A program made the position numbers and the translations under genes. A stretch of DNA of 52,473 nt from Byssovorax sp. (GTDB taxonomy: Bacteria > Myxococcota_A > Polyangia > Polyangiales > Polyangiaceae): the NCBI GenBank assembly GCA_025362495.1, contig JANYGI010000216.1, forward strand, positions 1-52,473, in the 5' to 3' direction. The first letter of the stretch is position 1; each line of letters starts with the position of its first letter. Positions 14,758 through 22,612 of the stretch are shown piece by piece. Below the pieces are notes generated by a model, which had not been told where the DNA came from, did no database searches, and saw nothing but the letters and a program-made list of their open reading frames with translations.

Positions 14758-15576
14758 ATGACGATTGATCTCTCGACTCTCTCTCCCAAGGCGCGCGCCG
14801 AGTACATCCGCATCGGCCGCCAGTACGGATCCACCGACACGCTCGCTCAGGCCAACCAGACGCTGACGGGCCTCGGCAAATACACGCCCGAGCTCGTGCG
14901 ACATGGCTTCTCGCTCGGCGACGGGACGCGGCTCGAAGGCGCGCGTGATGGCCTCGTCGAGGCTGGCGTTGGCCGGGCTGACAAGGTCGGTATCCGGAAG
15001 GTGACCAGTCACGCGTACGTCGATGCGCTCGCCCACGGAAAGGCCAGGCGCGAGGACGCGCGCTCCATCCTCGACAACGCCAAACGCGCGTTGAGCGACA
15101 GCGTCGACGCGACCGCGGTGGACGGCGTCAACGTCATCAAGACCGCGCTCAAGCAGACACGGAGCGCGGGCGCCGACGGTGACAAGCTGGCCCTGCAGCT
15201 CGAGACGCTCCGCGCGGCGCTGGGCGATCCGAACGTGGCGGCCGAGGTCGCGGGCCGCGGCGGGCCTGACGCCGCGCTCGATCTCGGGATCGCCGCCGAC
15301 GCGCTGCATGCGGCGTCGCAAGATCGCGCGGGCGCGCCGGGGACGCCCGCCGAGACGGAGCTGCTGAACCTGCTCGACGGGATCATCGTCGGGCTCGTAC
15401 GCGGCGCGCGGAAGGCAGCGCGCCCCGCTGCGAAGCGGCTGGGGACCCCGGCGCTGATGGCGGACTTCGAGCTGACGAAGCTCTACGCGTCGCGTGGCAG
15501 CGAGAAGGCGCTGCCGGCCCCGGCGGAAGCGCCGGCCGTGACGCCGCCGGCCGGCACCACGCCTCCTGGTGCGTGA
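14758..15576 (+). CDS. Unknown helical protein with Pro/Ala tail, 272 aa
   Basis: The start ATG at 14758 follows GGAGG at good spacing; the long upstream extension has no support. The protein opens MTIDLSTLSPKARAEYIRIG and is almost wholly alpha-helical, with a recurring GxTLxxAxxGL...GF..GDxxRL pattern over the first 80 residues. The rest is Leu/Ala-rich helix pairs, and the C-terminal 25 residues are Pro/Ala/Thr-rich and probably disordered. No signal peptide or catalytic motif is seen. I know similar hypothetical proteins occur in myxobacteria but cannot assign a function. Confidence 0.65.
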   Translation: MTIDLSTLSPKARAEYIRIGRQYGSTDTLAQANQTLTGLGKYTPELVRHGFSLGDGTRLEGARDGLVEAGVGRADKVGIRKVTSHAYVDALAHGKARREDARSILDNAKRALSDSVDATAVDGVNVIKTALKQTRSAGADGDKLALQLETLRAALGDPNVAAEVAGRGGPDAALDLGIAADALHAASQDRAGAPGTPAETELLNLLDGIIVGLVRGARKAARPAAKRLGTPALMADFELTKLYASRGSEKALPAPAEAPAVTPPAGTTPPGA

Positions 15577-15637
15577 GGCCATCGCGCGAAAGGTTGGACA
15601 GGACGCCGATCAGGTCCGGCGCTCTCGTCCACGCGCA

Positions 15638-15871
15638 TCAGCGCTCTTTGCCAGGCGACGGCGCCGCTGACACCAGGGCTTCCACGTCCACCTCCAGCGC
15701 TTCCGCTATCCGCGCGAGCCAGCTCAACGTGGGTGAGCTCGTCCCCGCCATGACTCCGAAAAAATGCCATCGGCCCACGCGGGCGCGCTCGGGCAGGTGC
15801 GTGATCGGGATCCCCCGCTCGTCGGCGAGCTTCCGGATCCGATCCACGACCCGCTGATGAAGCTCGTCCAC
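15638..15871 (-). CDS. XRE-family transcriptional regulator, 77 aa
   Basis: This small DNA-binding protein carries a Cro/CI-type helix-turn-helix. I chose GTG 15871 because GGAGG precedes it; a longer frame from 15928 would run through a 16-bp DNA palindrome. Residues 1-20 form helix 1 (LHQRVVDRIRKLADERGIP), then THLPERARVGRWHFFGVMAGTSSPTLSWLARIAEALEV gives the HTH and the following helix. The expected spacing and the LARIAEALEV ending match the XRE fold, though W and F in the turn are unusual. It is divergent from 15983-16237, with two inverted repeats between them, so it most likely represses its own promoter and its neighbour's. Confidence 0.75.
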   Translation of the reverse strand: MDELHQRVVDRIRKLADERGIPITHLPERARVGRWHFFGVMAGTSSPTLSWLARIAEALEVDVEALVSAAPSPGKER

Positions 15872-15906
15872 GGGCGACGATCCTCCGGGCCGTCTACCGT
15901 TGGCAA

Positions 15907-15922
15907 GTCCGATATATCGGAC
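15907..15922. promoter_or_regulatory. Perfect 16-bp palindrome, candidate XRE operator
   Basis: GTCCGATATATCGGAC is perfectly self-complementary. It lies 35 bp upstream of the XRE start codon, between divergent genes. Confidence 0.6.
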
Positions 15923-15931
15923 CAGCATGGC

Positions 15932-15950
15932 TCGTCGTCATGTACGACGA
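15932..15950. promoter_or_regulatory. Second dyad in the divergent region
   Basis: TCGTCGT and ACGACGA arms surround CATGT. Its centre lies about 26 bp (2.5 helical turns) from that of the first palindrome. The sequence differs, so it may bind a different protein. Confidence 0.45.
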
Positions 15951-15982
15951 ATACGGCCCCGAACGAACCAGAGTCACAAGCT

Positions 15983-16237
15983 ATGGCCACCGTACCCGCG
16001 CGCCCGCTGAGCGTCACCCTCACATCGACCGACGTCCCCGATCATGATGCGTGGCTCGCCGCGCTGCGCCCGGCCATCGAGGATGCGCTCGCTGCCGGAG
16101 AGGATGCGACGCGGCGGCTTTCAGAGCGCGTGCTCTCGCGCGCGGAGGCGCGGCGCAAGATTCAGGAGGCGGAGACGAGGATCGAAACGTTGTTCGCGAC
16201 GCTGGGAAGCGCTGCTACCGGAGCCCCCAGGGGCTGA
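15983..16237 (+). CDS. Small coiled-coil-like protein, 84 aa
   Basis: The first 40 residues hold a Val/Thr-rich strand (PARPLSVTLTS) and Ala-rich helix. Residues about 45-75 form a highly charged helix (SERVLSRAEARRKIQEAETRIETL) with heptad character, probably dimerising. There is no signal peptide. I chose ATG 15983, although no good Shine-Dalgarno sequence is present. The gene is divergent from the XRE regulator and its last 23 bp overlap the end of the convergent gene at 16215-16583. No function can be assigned; a target of, or partner to, the XRE regulator is the likeliest reading. Confidence 0.5.
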   Translation: MATVPARPLSVTLTSTDVPDHDAWLAALRPAIEDALAAGEDATRRLSERVLSRAEARRKIQEAETRIETLFATLGSAATGAPRG

Positions 16238-16583
16238 CCCAGACGACGTCCTTCGAGGCGTCCAGGCACCATTCGATGATCTGCCGGACCAGCCCCGGCG
16301 TCACGACAGCATCGCTCCACGCCGGGGTTCCCAGGTAGGTCCAGCCGCCGCCAGCGTCTTTCAGTGGCGGAAACTCTGGACCGATCACGATGACATGACG
16401 CCGATCGGCCGGCTGGCCAAGCACGTAGCGCACCAGAAGGTGCCTGTCCGTGGAGCACAGGTGCAGCAGTAAATCGCTGGAGTCGAGGTCCGGCGCGATC
16501 CACCAGATGAAGCCCCGGTCCCCAATCTGGAGCTTGCGCCTCCGCTTCGTGCTGACGGTCACGACCTGATTTGATAGACGCAA
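16215..16583 (-). CDS. Unknown small protein, 122 aa or less
   Basis: The frame opens with TTG (16583); GTG at 16562, seven codons in, is a possible alternative start. The product is Trp-rich and beta-like: KRRRKLQIGDRGFIWWIAPD, then LLLHLCSTDRHLLVRYVL, then HVIVIGPEFPPL, ending in LVRQIIEWCLDASKDVVWVSPWG. It has no signal or membrane segment and no motif I recognise. It overlaps the tail of 15983-16237 on the other strand by 23 bp, which suggests compact packing of an accessory island rather than one operon. Confidence 0.55.
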   Translation of the reverse strand: MRLSNQVVTVSTKRRRKLQIGDRGFIWWIAPDLDSSDLLLHLCSTDRHLLVRYVLGQPADRRHVIVIGPEFPPLKDAGGGWTYLGTPAWSDAVVTPGLVRQIIEWCLDASKDVVWVSPWGLR

Positions 16584-16630
16584 ATGAGCGCCGGATCAAG
16601 ATCAAGCGGGCCGCGCCGTGGTCGACGAGA

Positions 16631-17077
16631 CTATCCAGTCTTCGTCCAGGGCACCTGGCCCCGCACGTAATCCTCGAACATCCGGACATCGATGTCCGCC
16701 GCGTCGAGCTCCGCCGATACCAGATCACCCATCGACACCAGCCCTGCGAGCTGGGCCCCGTCGAGCACGGGCAGGTGGCGAATGCGCTCGTGCAGCATCA
16801 CGCCCATCGCGTGACGTACGGTGTCGTCGATCCGGCCGACGGTGAGCCCGCGGCTCATGATGTCGCGCACGCGGAGCGAGGGCAGCTCGGCCGCGCGGAG
16901 GTGCAGCGTGTGAATCACCTCGCGAACGGTGAGCATCCCCTCGATGCAGGTGGTGCGCACCAGGAGGGCGCCAATCTTCCGATCGTCCAGGAGAGTCGCT
17001 GCATCCATCAGCGTCCGGTCTGGCTCGATGCAGACGACTTCACGGCCCTTTCGCGCGAGAATATCCACGAGACGCAT
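16631..17077 (-). CDS. CBS-pair domain protein
   Basis: This 148-residue soluble protein consists almost entirely of two CBS domains (about 5-60 and 70-130): VVCIEPDRTLMDAATLLDDRKIGALLV and VRDIMSRGLTVGRIDDTVRHAMGVMLHERIRHLPVLDGAQLAGLVSMGDLV. Stand-alone CBS pairs sense adenine nucleotides and regulate partner enzymes. The start ATG 17077 follows GGGGAAG, and a longer upstream frame lacks support. It is a lone gene, with 47 bp to the unknown gene downstream and 200 bp upstream without a gene. No catalytic domain is fused. Confidence 0.88.
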   Translation of the reverse strand: MRLVDILARKGREVVCIEPDRTLMDAATLLDDRKIGALLVRTTCIEGMLTVREVIHTLHLRAAELPSLRVRDIMSRGLTVGRIDDTVRHAMGVMLHERIRHLPVLDGAQLAGLVSMGDLVSAELDAADIDVRMFEDYVRGQVPWTKTG

Positions 17078-17277
17078 CTTCCCCACCCCCCTCGTCCTGT
17101 GGAGCGCTCTCGTCCACGTGGCAAGCGGGGTCCGCCGTCGAAGGGCGTCGTCACCGGGCGAGCGGCCGAGCAGGAGGGGAGTGCGGCGAGCGCGTTTTGC
17201 ACAGGCACGCTGCGAGTCAGGGGCGACGGCGCGGTGGAAGCGAGAGACTTCCACACCGGGGCTCCGTCCGCTCGCGG

Positions 17278-17976
17278 CTACTTCGTCGGGGCCTTCGTCG
17301 TCACGTGAATGAACGACTCGGTGATCGTCGGCAGCTCGAAGTAGGCGATGCCGGCGACGTCGTCGATGCGCTTCGGCGCGTACACCTTCCAGGTGATCTT
17401 CTCGCGGCCCTTGTCGTCGACGCTGATCGCCCCGACGGCCAGGTTCGCGTCCTTCTTGCTGCCGGCGGGCATCTGCAGCTCGAAGGGCGGGCCCTCGGAG
17501 GTGATGGTCGCCGGCTCCTGCGCCGGCGGGACGACAGGGATGAGGTGGAGGATCTTGCCGATCGGGGCGCCGTTGGCCTTGCCCTTCGCGTCGATCTTGA
17601 AGGTGATGACCGTCCCCTTGGCGAGGGCGTTCTCGGGGATCTTCAGCGTCGCCTTGTCCTTGTCGCCGAGCTCGAGCTTCGCGCCCGGGCTCGATCCGAA
17701 GGTGCCGGTGAGCTCGGCGCTGTCCGACATCAGCACGGCGGGGCGGCCGCTGCTCGGCTTCGGCGCGGCCGGCATGTCGGTCGCGGCCGATCCCGACGGC
17801 GCCGCCGAGGCCGAGGGCGGCGTCGCCTCGGCGCTGGCGCTCGTGGTCGGCGCGGGCGTCGCCGCGGGCGCGTCGGTGGGCGCCGGCGGGGCGACCGGCG
17901 CCGGCTCGCCGCCGCAGGCCGCGAGGAGAACGAGTGCGGACAGGAAAGCGGGGGCGCGGGTCGCGAGCATTTTCAT
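17278..17976 (-). CDS. Lipoprotein with ZU5-like C-terminal domain
   Basis: The ATG at 17976 starts MKMLATRAPAFLSALVLLAAC, a clean lipoprotein signal (Cys21). Residues about 22-90 are an Ala/Pro/Thr/Ser linker that would hold the domain off the membrane. The globular part contains LKIPENALAKGTVITFKI, which resembles the ZU5 pattern (a strand with I-P-x-x-A-L, then Thr/Ile), followed by further strands with PPFELQMP and ITWKVYAP. The resemblance to ZU5 is only by motif. It is divergent from the large lipoprotein at 18158, with 181 bp between them. Confidence 0.7.
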   Translation of the reverse strand: MKMLATRAPAFLSALVLLAACGGEPAPVAPPAPTDAPAATPAPTTSASAEATPPSASAAPSGSAATDMPAAPKPSSGRPAVLMSDSAELTGTFGSSPGAKLELGDKDKATLKIPENALAKGTVITFKIDAKGKANGAPIGKILHLIPVVPPAQEPATITSEGPPFELQMPAGSKKDANLAVGAISVDDKGREKITWKVYAPKRIDDVAGIAYFELPTITESFIHVTTKAPTK

Positions 17977-18120
17977 GGTGTTTCGCCTACGGCTTTGTGA
18001 TGCGGGGATCAAGCGACGCGGAGGGTTCCGCGCGCTTCCCCGGAACCTGGACGGTCGACCCCGTCAAAACGGCTCTGTTCCGCGCGGGCGTCGCAATGGA
18101 CAGCTCCATCCCTTTCGCGG

Positions 18121-18149
18121 GTGACGCGGCACCTGTCGCACCGTATAAC
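18121..18149 (+). promoter_or_regulatory. Candidate promoter, possibly leaderless, for 18158 gene
   Basis: GTGACG (18121-18126), a 17-base spacer and TATAAC (18144-18149), with the ATG 8 bases after the -10 element. The gene has no Shine-Dalgarno sequence. Confidence 0.45.
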
Positions 18150-18157
18150 CGGCGGCC

Positions 18158-20260
18158 ATGCGAACCTCCCCCCTCTGGATGGGCATTGCCCTCGTCCTCG
18201 CGGGCCCACTTGCCTGCGAGCCCGCGGCGCCGCCCGTCACGCCGGTGGTGCCTGCGGCTACGGTGGCCACCGGCGTCGCCGTCGTGCAGCCGCCCGCGTA
18301 CGATCTCGCGCCCGTCGCCGAGCCGGTCGACGTCATCGGCGTGCTCCGCTGGAAGAGCCCCGCGGTCGATCTCAACAACCTCGGCTCGTGCTCGAACGTG
18401 CCCGCCGGCATCCTCGAACAGGTCCCGCGCATCGGCCTCACCAAGGCCTTCGAGAAGGGCTTCCGCGATCAGGTCGACAGCAACGAGCTCGCCGGTCTCG
18501 TCGCGCTCGACGCGCCGGTCGACGCCGTGGTCGCGCTCGACTCGGCCGCGCGCAGCCCCAAGCCGATCTTCGCGTTCGCCGTCGGCCTCACCTCGCTCGA
18601 CGGCGCCAAGCACGCGGCGGGCGCCAAGGGCGCGCTCGCCGAGATCGTCCCTGGCATCTGGCGCATCGGTGACAAGGAGCGGCGCGGCCTCGCCTGCGCG
18701 ATCTCGGTCTCCGCGGGCGCCACGCCGGCGCGCCTCGTCTGCGCCGAGAAAGAGAAAGACATCACCACCCTCGCGCCGTTCCTCACGCGCACCGTCCCGA
18801 GCCAGGCACCGTTGGCCTCGGACTTCCACATGGAGGTCCGCGTCACGCCGCTCGATACGCGCTTCGGCGATCAGCTCCGCCAGCAGCTCCGCGGCCTGCC
18901 GATCCTCGCGCAGTCGCAGGCCACCATCGGCGAGCCCGACTTCGACAACGCCGTGATGACGTCGGCGACGGCGGCCGCGGACGAGCTCGGCGCCTTCGTG
19001 GGCGACCTCGACCGGCTCCAGATCGACGCGACGCTCGACAAGGGCACCTGCCTCACCTCGACGACCGCGCTGCAGATGCGCGGCAAATCGTCGTGGATCG
19101 TCAACACGCTCGTCGACCGCGCCGATCGCGTCGGCCCGCCGCCGGCGATCTTCTGGCGCGCGCCCCGCGACGCGAGCTCGGTGTACTACGGCCGCGGGGC
19201 CGATCCGGCGCGTTACACGGAGATCCTCCGCACGCTCCGCACCATGCTCGTCGGCGCGATGAAGAAGGCCTCCGTCGGCAGCGACGACGATCGCAAGGCC
19301 CTGGCCGAGCTCGTGGCCCTGCCGCTGAGCAAGGACGTCAACACCGTGTCGTCGAGCGGCCACTCGGGTCACGCGGAGCCGCCGCCCGCGAAGGCCGGCG
19401 CCAAGCCCGCCGCTGCGAAGCCCGCGCCCGCGCATCACGGCTCGTCCGGCGCGATCGTCGCCGCGGTGCAGAACCTCGGCTGGTACGTGACGGGCTTCGA
19501 CGACAGCGCCGACGCCATCGTCAAGCAGCTCAAGGATTTCGTCGCCGTCTACAACCGCAAGGGTCTCCACGATCTGCTGAAGAAGGCCCTCGGCGACGAC
19601 GCGACCTTCCTGCCGACGATCAAGCTCGTCGCTGCGCCGGCCAGCCTCGGCAAGGGCGCGCTCGACGTCGAGATCAAGCTCGACATCCCCGACGACGAGC
19701 CGTGGGCGTCCCCGCCCGGCGTGGTCCTCGACGACCAGGCCCCGCGCGGCGGCAAGCCCGGCAAGCCCGCGAAGCCTGTCAAGGCGCCCGCGAAGGCCAG
19801 GGCGAAGACCACGCTCACGTTCCACATGCTGCTCGCGATCGACGGCAAGGCGGCCTGGCTCGGCATGGGCGGCGACCGCGACGACGTCGTCAAGCACATG
19901 CTCATGAGCAAGAGCGGCTCACCCGACAGCGAGACCATCGCCTCGCGCCCGGGCCTCGAGCCCCTCAAGACGGGCAAGAACCTGTCGGGCGGCTTCCTGA
20001 CACTGAACACGTTCCTCGAGGCCTTCAAGAACGGCATGGGCACCGCGCTCGCCAGCAAGCCGAGCGAGCTCGCCGAGGCGCAGCGCATGATGAGCCAGCT
20101 CCCCAACAAGGGCGAGACTCCGATCTTCATCACCACGACCACCACGGCCGGTGGCACCCCGCGCACCGAGATGAAGCTGGAGATGACGAAGGGCTCGTTC
20201 GAGGACGTCGGCTCCATCGTCAACCAGGCGATGGGCGCATTCATGCGCGCGAAGCCTTGA
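18158..20260 (+). CDS. Large lipoprotein of unknown function, 700 aa
   Basis: The signal peptide ends LAGPLAC (Cys20), followed by a Pro/Ala/Val linker to about residue 50. The body has two large alpha/beta regions: VIGVLRWKSPAVDLNNLGSCSNVP to about 390, and 440-700 with SGAIVAAVQNLGWYVTGFDD. These are separated by a Pro/Ala/Lys/His-rich hinge (about 408-440), and a second low-complexity Lys/Pro/Ala segment lies near 525-552. I recognise no catalytic motif, and the size and two-domain layout suggest an outer-membrane-anchored binding protein. The last 80 residues include a Thr-run (FITTTTTAGGTPRTEMKLEM). It is probably transcribed alone. Confidence 0.7.
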   Translation: MRTSPLWMGIALVLAGPLACEPAAPPVTPVVPAATVATGVAVVQPPAYDLAPVAEPVDVIGVLRWKSPAVDLNNLGSCSNVPAGILEQVPRIGLTKAFEKGFRDQVDSNELAGLVALDAPVDAVVALDSAARSPKPIFAFAVGLTSLDGAKHAAGAKGALAEIVPGIWRIGDKERRGLACAISVSAGATPARLVCAEKEKDITTLAPFLTRTVPSQAPLASDFHMEVRVTPLDTRFGDQLRQQLRGLPILAQSQATIGEPDFDNAVMTSATAAADELGAFVGDLDRLQIDATLDKGTCLTSTTALQMRGKSSWIVNTLVDRADRVGPPPAIFWRAPRDASSVYYGRGADPARYTEILRTLRTMLVGAMKKASVGSDDDRKALAELVALPLSKDVNTVSSSGHSGHAEPPPAKAGAKPAAAKPAPAHHGSSGAIVAAVQNLGWYVTGFDDSADAIVKQLKDFVAVYNRKGLHDLLKKALGDDATFLPTIKLVAAPASLGKGALDVEIKLDIPDDEPWASPPGVVLDDQAPRGGKPGKPAKPVKAPAKARAKTTLTFHMLLAIDGKAAWLGMGGDRDDVVKHMLMSKSGSPDSETIASRPGLEPLKTGKNLSGGFLTLNTFLEAFKNGMGTALASKPSELAEAQRMMSQLPNKGETPIFITTTTTAGGTPRTEMKLEMTKGSFEDVGSIVNQAMGAFMRAKP

Positions 20261-20450
20261 TCCTGGCAAAAACAAACTCTCCTGTTGCATCGCCCGAGAT
20301 TTCGGCCACCGTCGCCGACGGCAAATATCCCGAGTCCCACCACGAACGACCCGACACGCGGCTCCATCTGCTGACCGCGCGCATCCGATGCCCACCGGCG
20401 CGGTACGCGGTTTGCGGGCAGAGCGCCCCAGGAAACGAGGCAAGTATTCA

Positions 20451-20918
20451 ATGAGCGACGCGATGGGACCCGACAAGCGCAAGGGCATGGCTGCACCGCC
20501 GCCGGTACCGCGCAAGGCTGCGCCCGCCGTTCCGGAAGAGCCGGACGTGCCGCCGCTCACGGCCGAGCAGATCGAATCCATGCGCAAGGAGCTCGAAGAG
20601 CGCCGCGCCAGCCTGCTCGTCAACATCGACGAGCGGCGCGAGCAGGAACGCGATCAGGGCCGTGAAGTGGGCGACGAAATGGACGACGCCAGCCTCGAGG
20701 GCACGACGTCGATGACATCGAAGCTGCTCGAGCGCGACGCTCGGCTGCTCGCGGAGATCAACCGCGCGCTCGCCAAGATGCGCGACGGCACCTACGGCGT
20801 CTGCGAGGGCACGGGCGAGCCGATCGGCTTTGCCCGCCTCCGCCTCCGCCCGTGGGCCCGCTACAGCATCGCCTACCAGGAGGAGCTGGAGCGCGAAGAG
20901 CGCACGCGCGGCATGTAG
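20451..20918 (+). CDS. DksA/TraR-family protein without zinc cysteines
   Basis: This 155-residue protein has the DksA coiled coil (about 37-110: EQIESMRKELEERRASLL, then LLERDARLLAEINRALAKM) and the C-terminal finger region YGVCEGTGEPIGFARLRLRPWARYS. In zinc-binding DksA proteins four Cys occur as CX2C-X17-CX2C; here the same spacing gives C118, T121, S139 and Y142, so the metal site is gone. Degenerate members keep the fold by packing and can still bind the RNA polymerase secondary channel. An Ala/Pro-rich N-terminal extension (15-36) is extra. The ATG at 20451 has GAGG 11 bases upstream. A hairpin after the stop probably ends the transcript. Confidence 0.88.
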   Translation: MSDAMGPDKRKGMAAPPPVPRKAAPAVPEEPDVPPLTAEQIESMRKELEERRASLLVNIDERREQERDQGREVGDEMDDASLEGTTSMTSKLLERDARLLAEINRALAKMRDGTYGVCEGTGEPIGFARLRLRPWARYSIAYQEELEREERTRGM

Positions 20919-20929
20919 TCCCAGCGATC

Positions 20930-20955
20930 GAGGAGGCCAATCGACAGGCCTCCTC
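20930..20955. terminator. Terminator hairpin between convergent genes
   Basis: GAGGAGGCC (20930-20938) pairs with GGCCTCCTC (20947-20955) around an 8-base loop. It lies after the DksA-like gene and before the end of the convergent nucleotidase gene. No T-tract follows. Confidence 0.5.
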
Positions 20956-21004
20956 CCCGCGCCCGGCGTCGTCGGCCTTCAGCGGGCCTCGACCCCGGGC
21001 GTTT

Positions 21005-22603
21005 TCAATGGTGCTCTTCGGGGGTGATGCCGCCGATGGGATCGATCCGTCGCTCCAGCGGGGCGAGCGGTGTCGTCTTCTGCTGGCGGATCCAGGTTAC
21101 CAGCGGAGCACGCCAGTCGATGCCGGTCTCCTTCGGCGTCGGATCTTGCTTCAAGAACTGGAAGCTCGAGCCCCCGTAATAGAGAAAATCGATGGTCGCG
21201 ACGGAGTACGTCGCCCCGGGATCCAGCGGCTTTCCGCTCGCGAGGCGGTAGCCCTTGCCCACGCGCTCCACCCCGGCGAAGCCCGCCTCCGGCATCTCGA
21301 TATCGGTGATCAGATCCCGGCCCTTCAGCTTCACGATCACCAGCTTGTTGTCGAAGGGGAGGATCGACCAGATTGACGCCTTGGTGATCGTGCCCTTCGG
21401 CAAACCCTGGCGGATCCCGCCGGTGTTCACGATCGCCACGTCCGTCTTGAGCTCGGCGCGGTAGGCGCCGGCGATCCAGCGGGCGATCGCCACCGACTCC
21501 TTGGTGAGCCCGGTCGACGTGTAGCCGAGCTCCTCGCCCAGGGCCTGCGTCAGCTTCGTTTGCCAGCCGGCCGTCGTGGCGGCGAGGCGCGCGTCGACAG
21601 GCTCTTTCGCGTCGCCCTGCGCGTGGGCGACGGCCACGAGCTGGGGGATCACCGCGCGAGCGCGCGGGGCAGAGGGCTTGTCGAGATCGATCGCCAGCGG
21701 GACGCGCACGTAGCGCTCGAAGCGCCAGCCGGGCGCGATGACAGGCGTGCTGCCCGAGCGCGTGACGAGCAGCTTGTGGCAGTGGCCCGCGCCCACGAAC
21801 GACAGGTTCCACTCGGGGTGGCGATCGAGGATCGGAACCAGCTTTTCCGGGCACTCGTGGGCGATCAGCACCACCGCGTCGGCGCCGGCGGCCCAGGCCG
21901 CGGGGATCGCCCGCCCGAGCGCCGGCTCCTCGGCCTCGAAGCCCACCCCGACGAAGCGGCTGGCCATCGCCGACGTCAACGTCGTCTCGGTGGCGAGGCC
22001 GACGATGCCAATCTTCGCCCCGCGCCGCTCGAAGATCTGGAACGCTGGCAGCTCCATCTCGTCGCTCTTCGCCGAGGGATCGAGCGCGTGGACATTGGCA
22101 GCCAGGTAAGGCGCGTGGACGCGAGCGCGGTTGGCGACGAAGGCGACGCGCCCGAAGTCGAGCTCGTGGTTGCCGAACGCCATCGCCGCATAGCCCATCC
22201 TACCCAGGGCGTCGGCCATCGGCTCGCCGACGAAATACGACGATATCGCCGGACCCGTGTAGTTGTCGCCGCCCGAGAGCAGCAGAGTCCGCGGATCCGG
22301 GCACGCCGCCGCGTCGCCCACACAGTGGCCCTCGTTCGCCTTCAGCGCCCCGAGCGTCTCGGCCGCGCCGCCGGTGACCGTGCCATTCTCGATCACGGGC
22401 AACAGCCAGCCATGCTCATCGCTGGTGTAGAGCAGCGTCACCTCGGCGAGCCCGCGCCCCGCTGCGCGCGGGGCCGCGGCCGCGATCGCCGCCGATGGCA
22501 CCGCCGGGGCGACTGGCACGCTCGGAGCGGGCGCCGCCGCCTCCCCGCACGCGAGGAAGAGCAGCGATGTCGCGGCGAGGCCGGCGAGGCAGAGGAAGCG
22601 CAT
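21005..22603 (-). CDS. 5'-nucleotidase family lipoprotein (UshA-like metallophosphoesterase)
   Basis: This 532-residue enzyme is exported and lipidated (MRFLCLAGLAATSLLFLAC, Cys19). After an Ala/Pro linker the N-terminal metallophosphoesterase domain shows TSDEHG (D62, H64), GGDN (111-114), GNHELD (144-149), IAHE and GAGHCH, the dinuclear metal site of the UshA/2',3'-cyclic phosphodiesterase group. The C-terminal domain (TKESVAIARW onward, with IVNTGGIRQGLPKGTI) is the nucleotide-specificity domain of the same family. It would hydrolyse nucleotides outside the cytoplasm, feeding nucleoside uptake and phosphate recovery. It follows the deformylase gene by 9 bp. Confidence 0.9.
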   Translation of the reverse strand: MRFLCLAGLAATSLLFLACGEAAAPAPSVPVAPAVPSAAIAAAAPRAAGRGLAEVTLLYTSDEHGWLLPVIENGTVTGGAAETLGALKANEGHCVGDAAACPDPRTLLLSGGDNYTGPAISSYFVGEPMADALGRMGYAAMAFGNHELDFGRVAFVANRARVHAPYLAANVHALDPSAKSDEMELPAFQIFERRGAKIGIVGLATETTLTSAMASRFVGVGFEAEEPALGRAIPAAWAAGADAVVLIAHECPEKLVPILDRHPEWNLSFVGAGHCHKLLVTRSGSTPVIAPGWRFERYVRVPLAIDLDKPSAPRARAVIPQLVAVAHAQGDAKEPVDARLAATTAGWQTKLTQALGEELGYTSTGLTKESVAIARWIAGAYRAELKTDVAIVNTGGIRQGLPKGTITKASIWSILPFDNKLVIVKLKGRDLITDIEMPEAGFAGVERVGKGYRLASGKPLDPGATYSVATIDFLYYGGSSFQFLKQDPTPKETGIDWRAPLVTWIRQQKTTPLAPLERRIDPIGGITPEEHH

Positions 22604-22612
22604 ATGCCCCGC

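Noticed and set aside
15872-15928. Longer N-terminus of the XRE protein from an ATG at 15928
   Set aside because: It would encode residues from a perfect DNA palindrome and lacks a ribosome site, whereas GTG 15871 has GGAGG.
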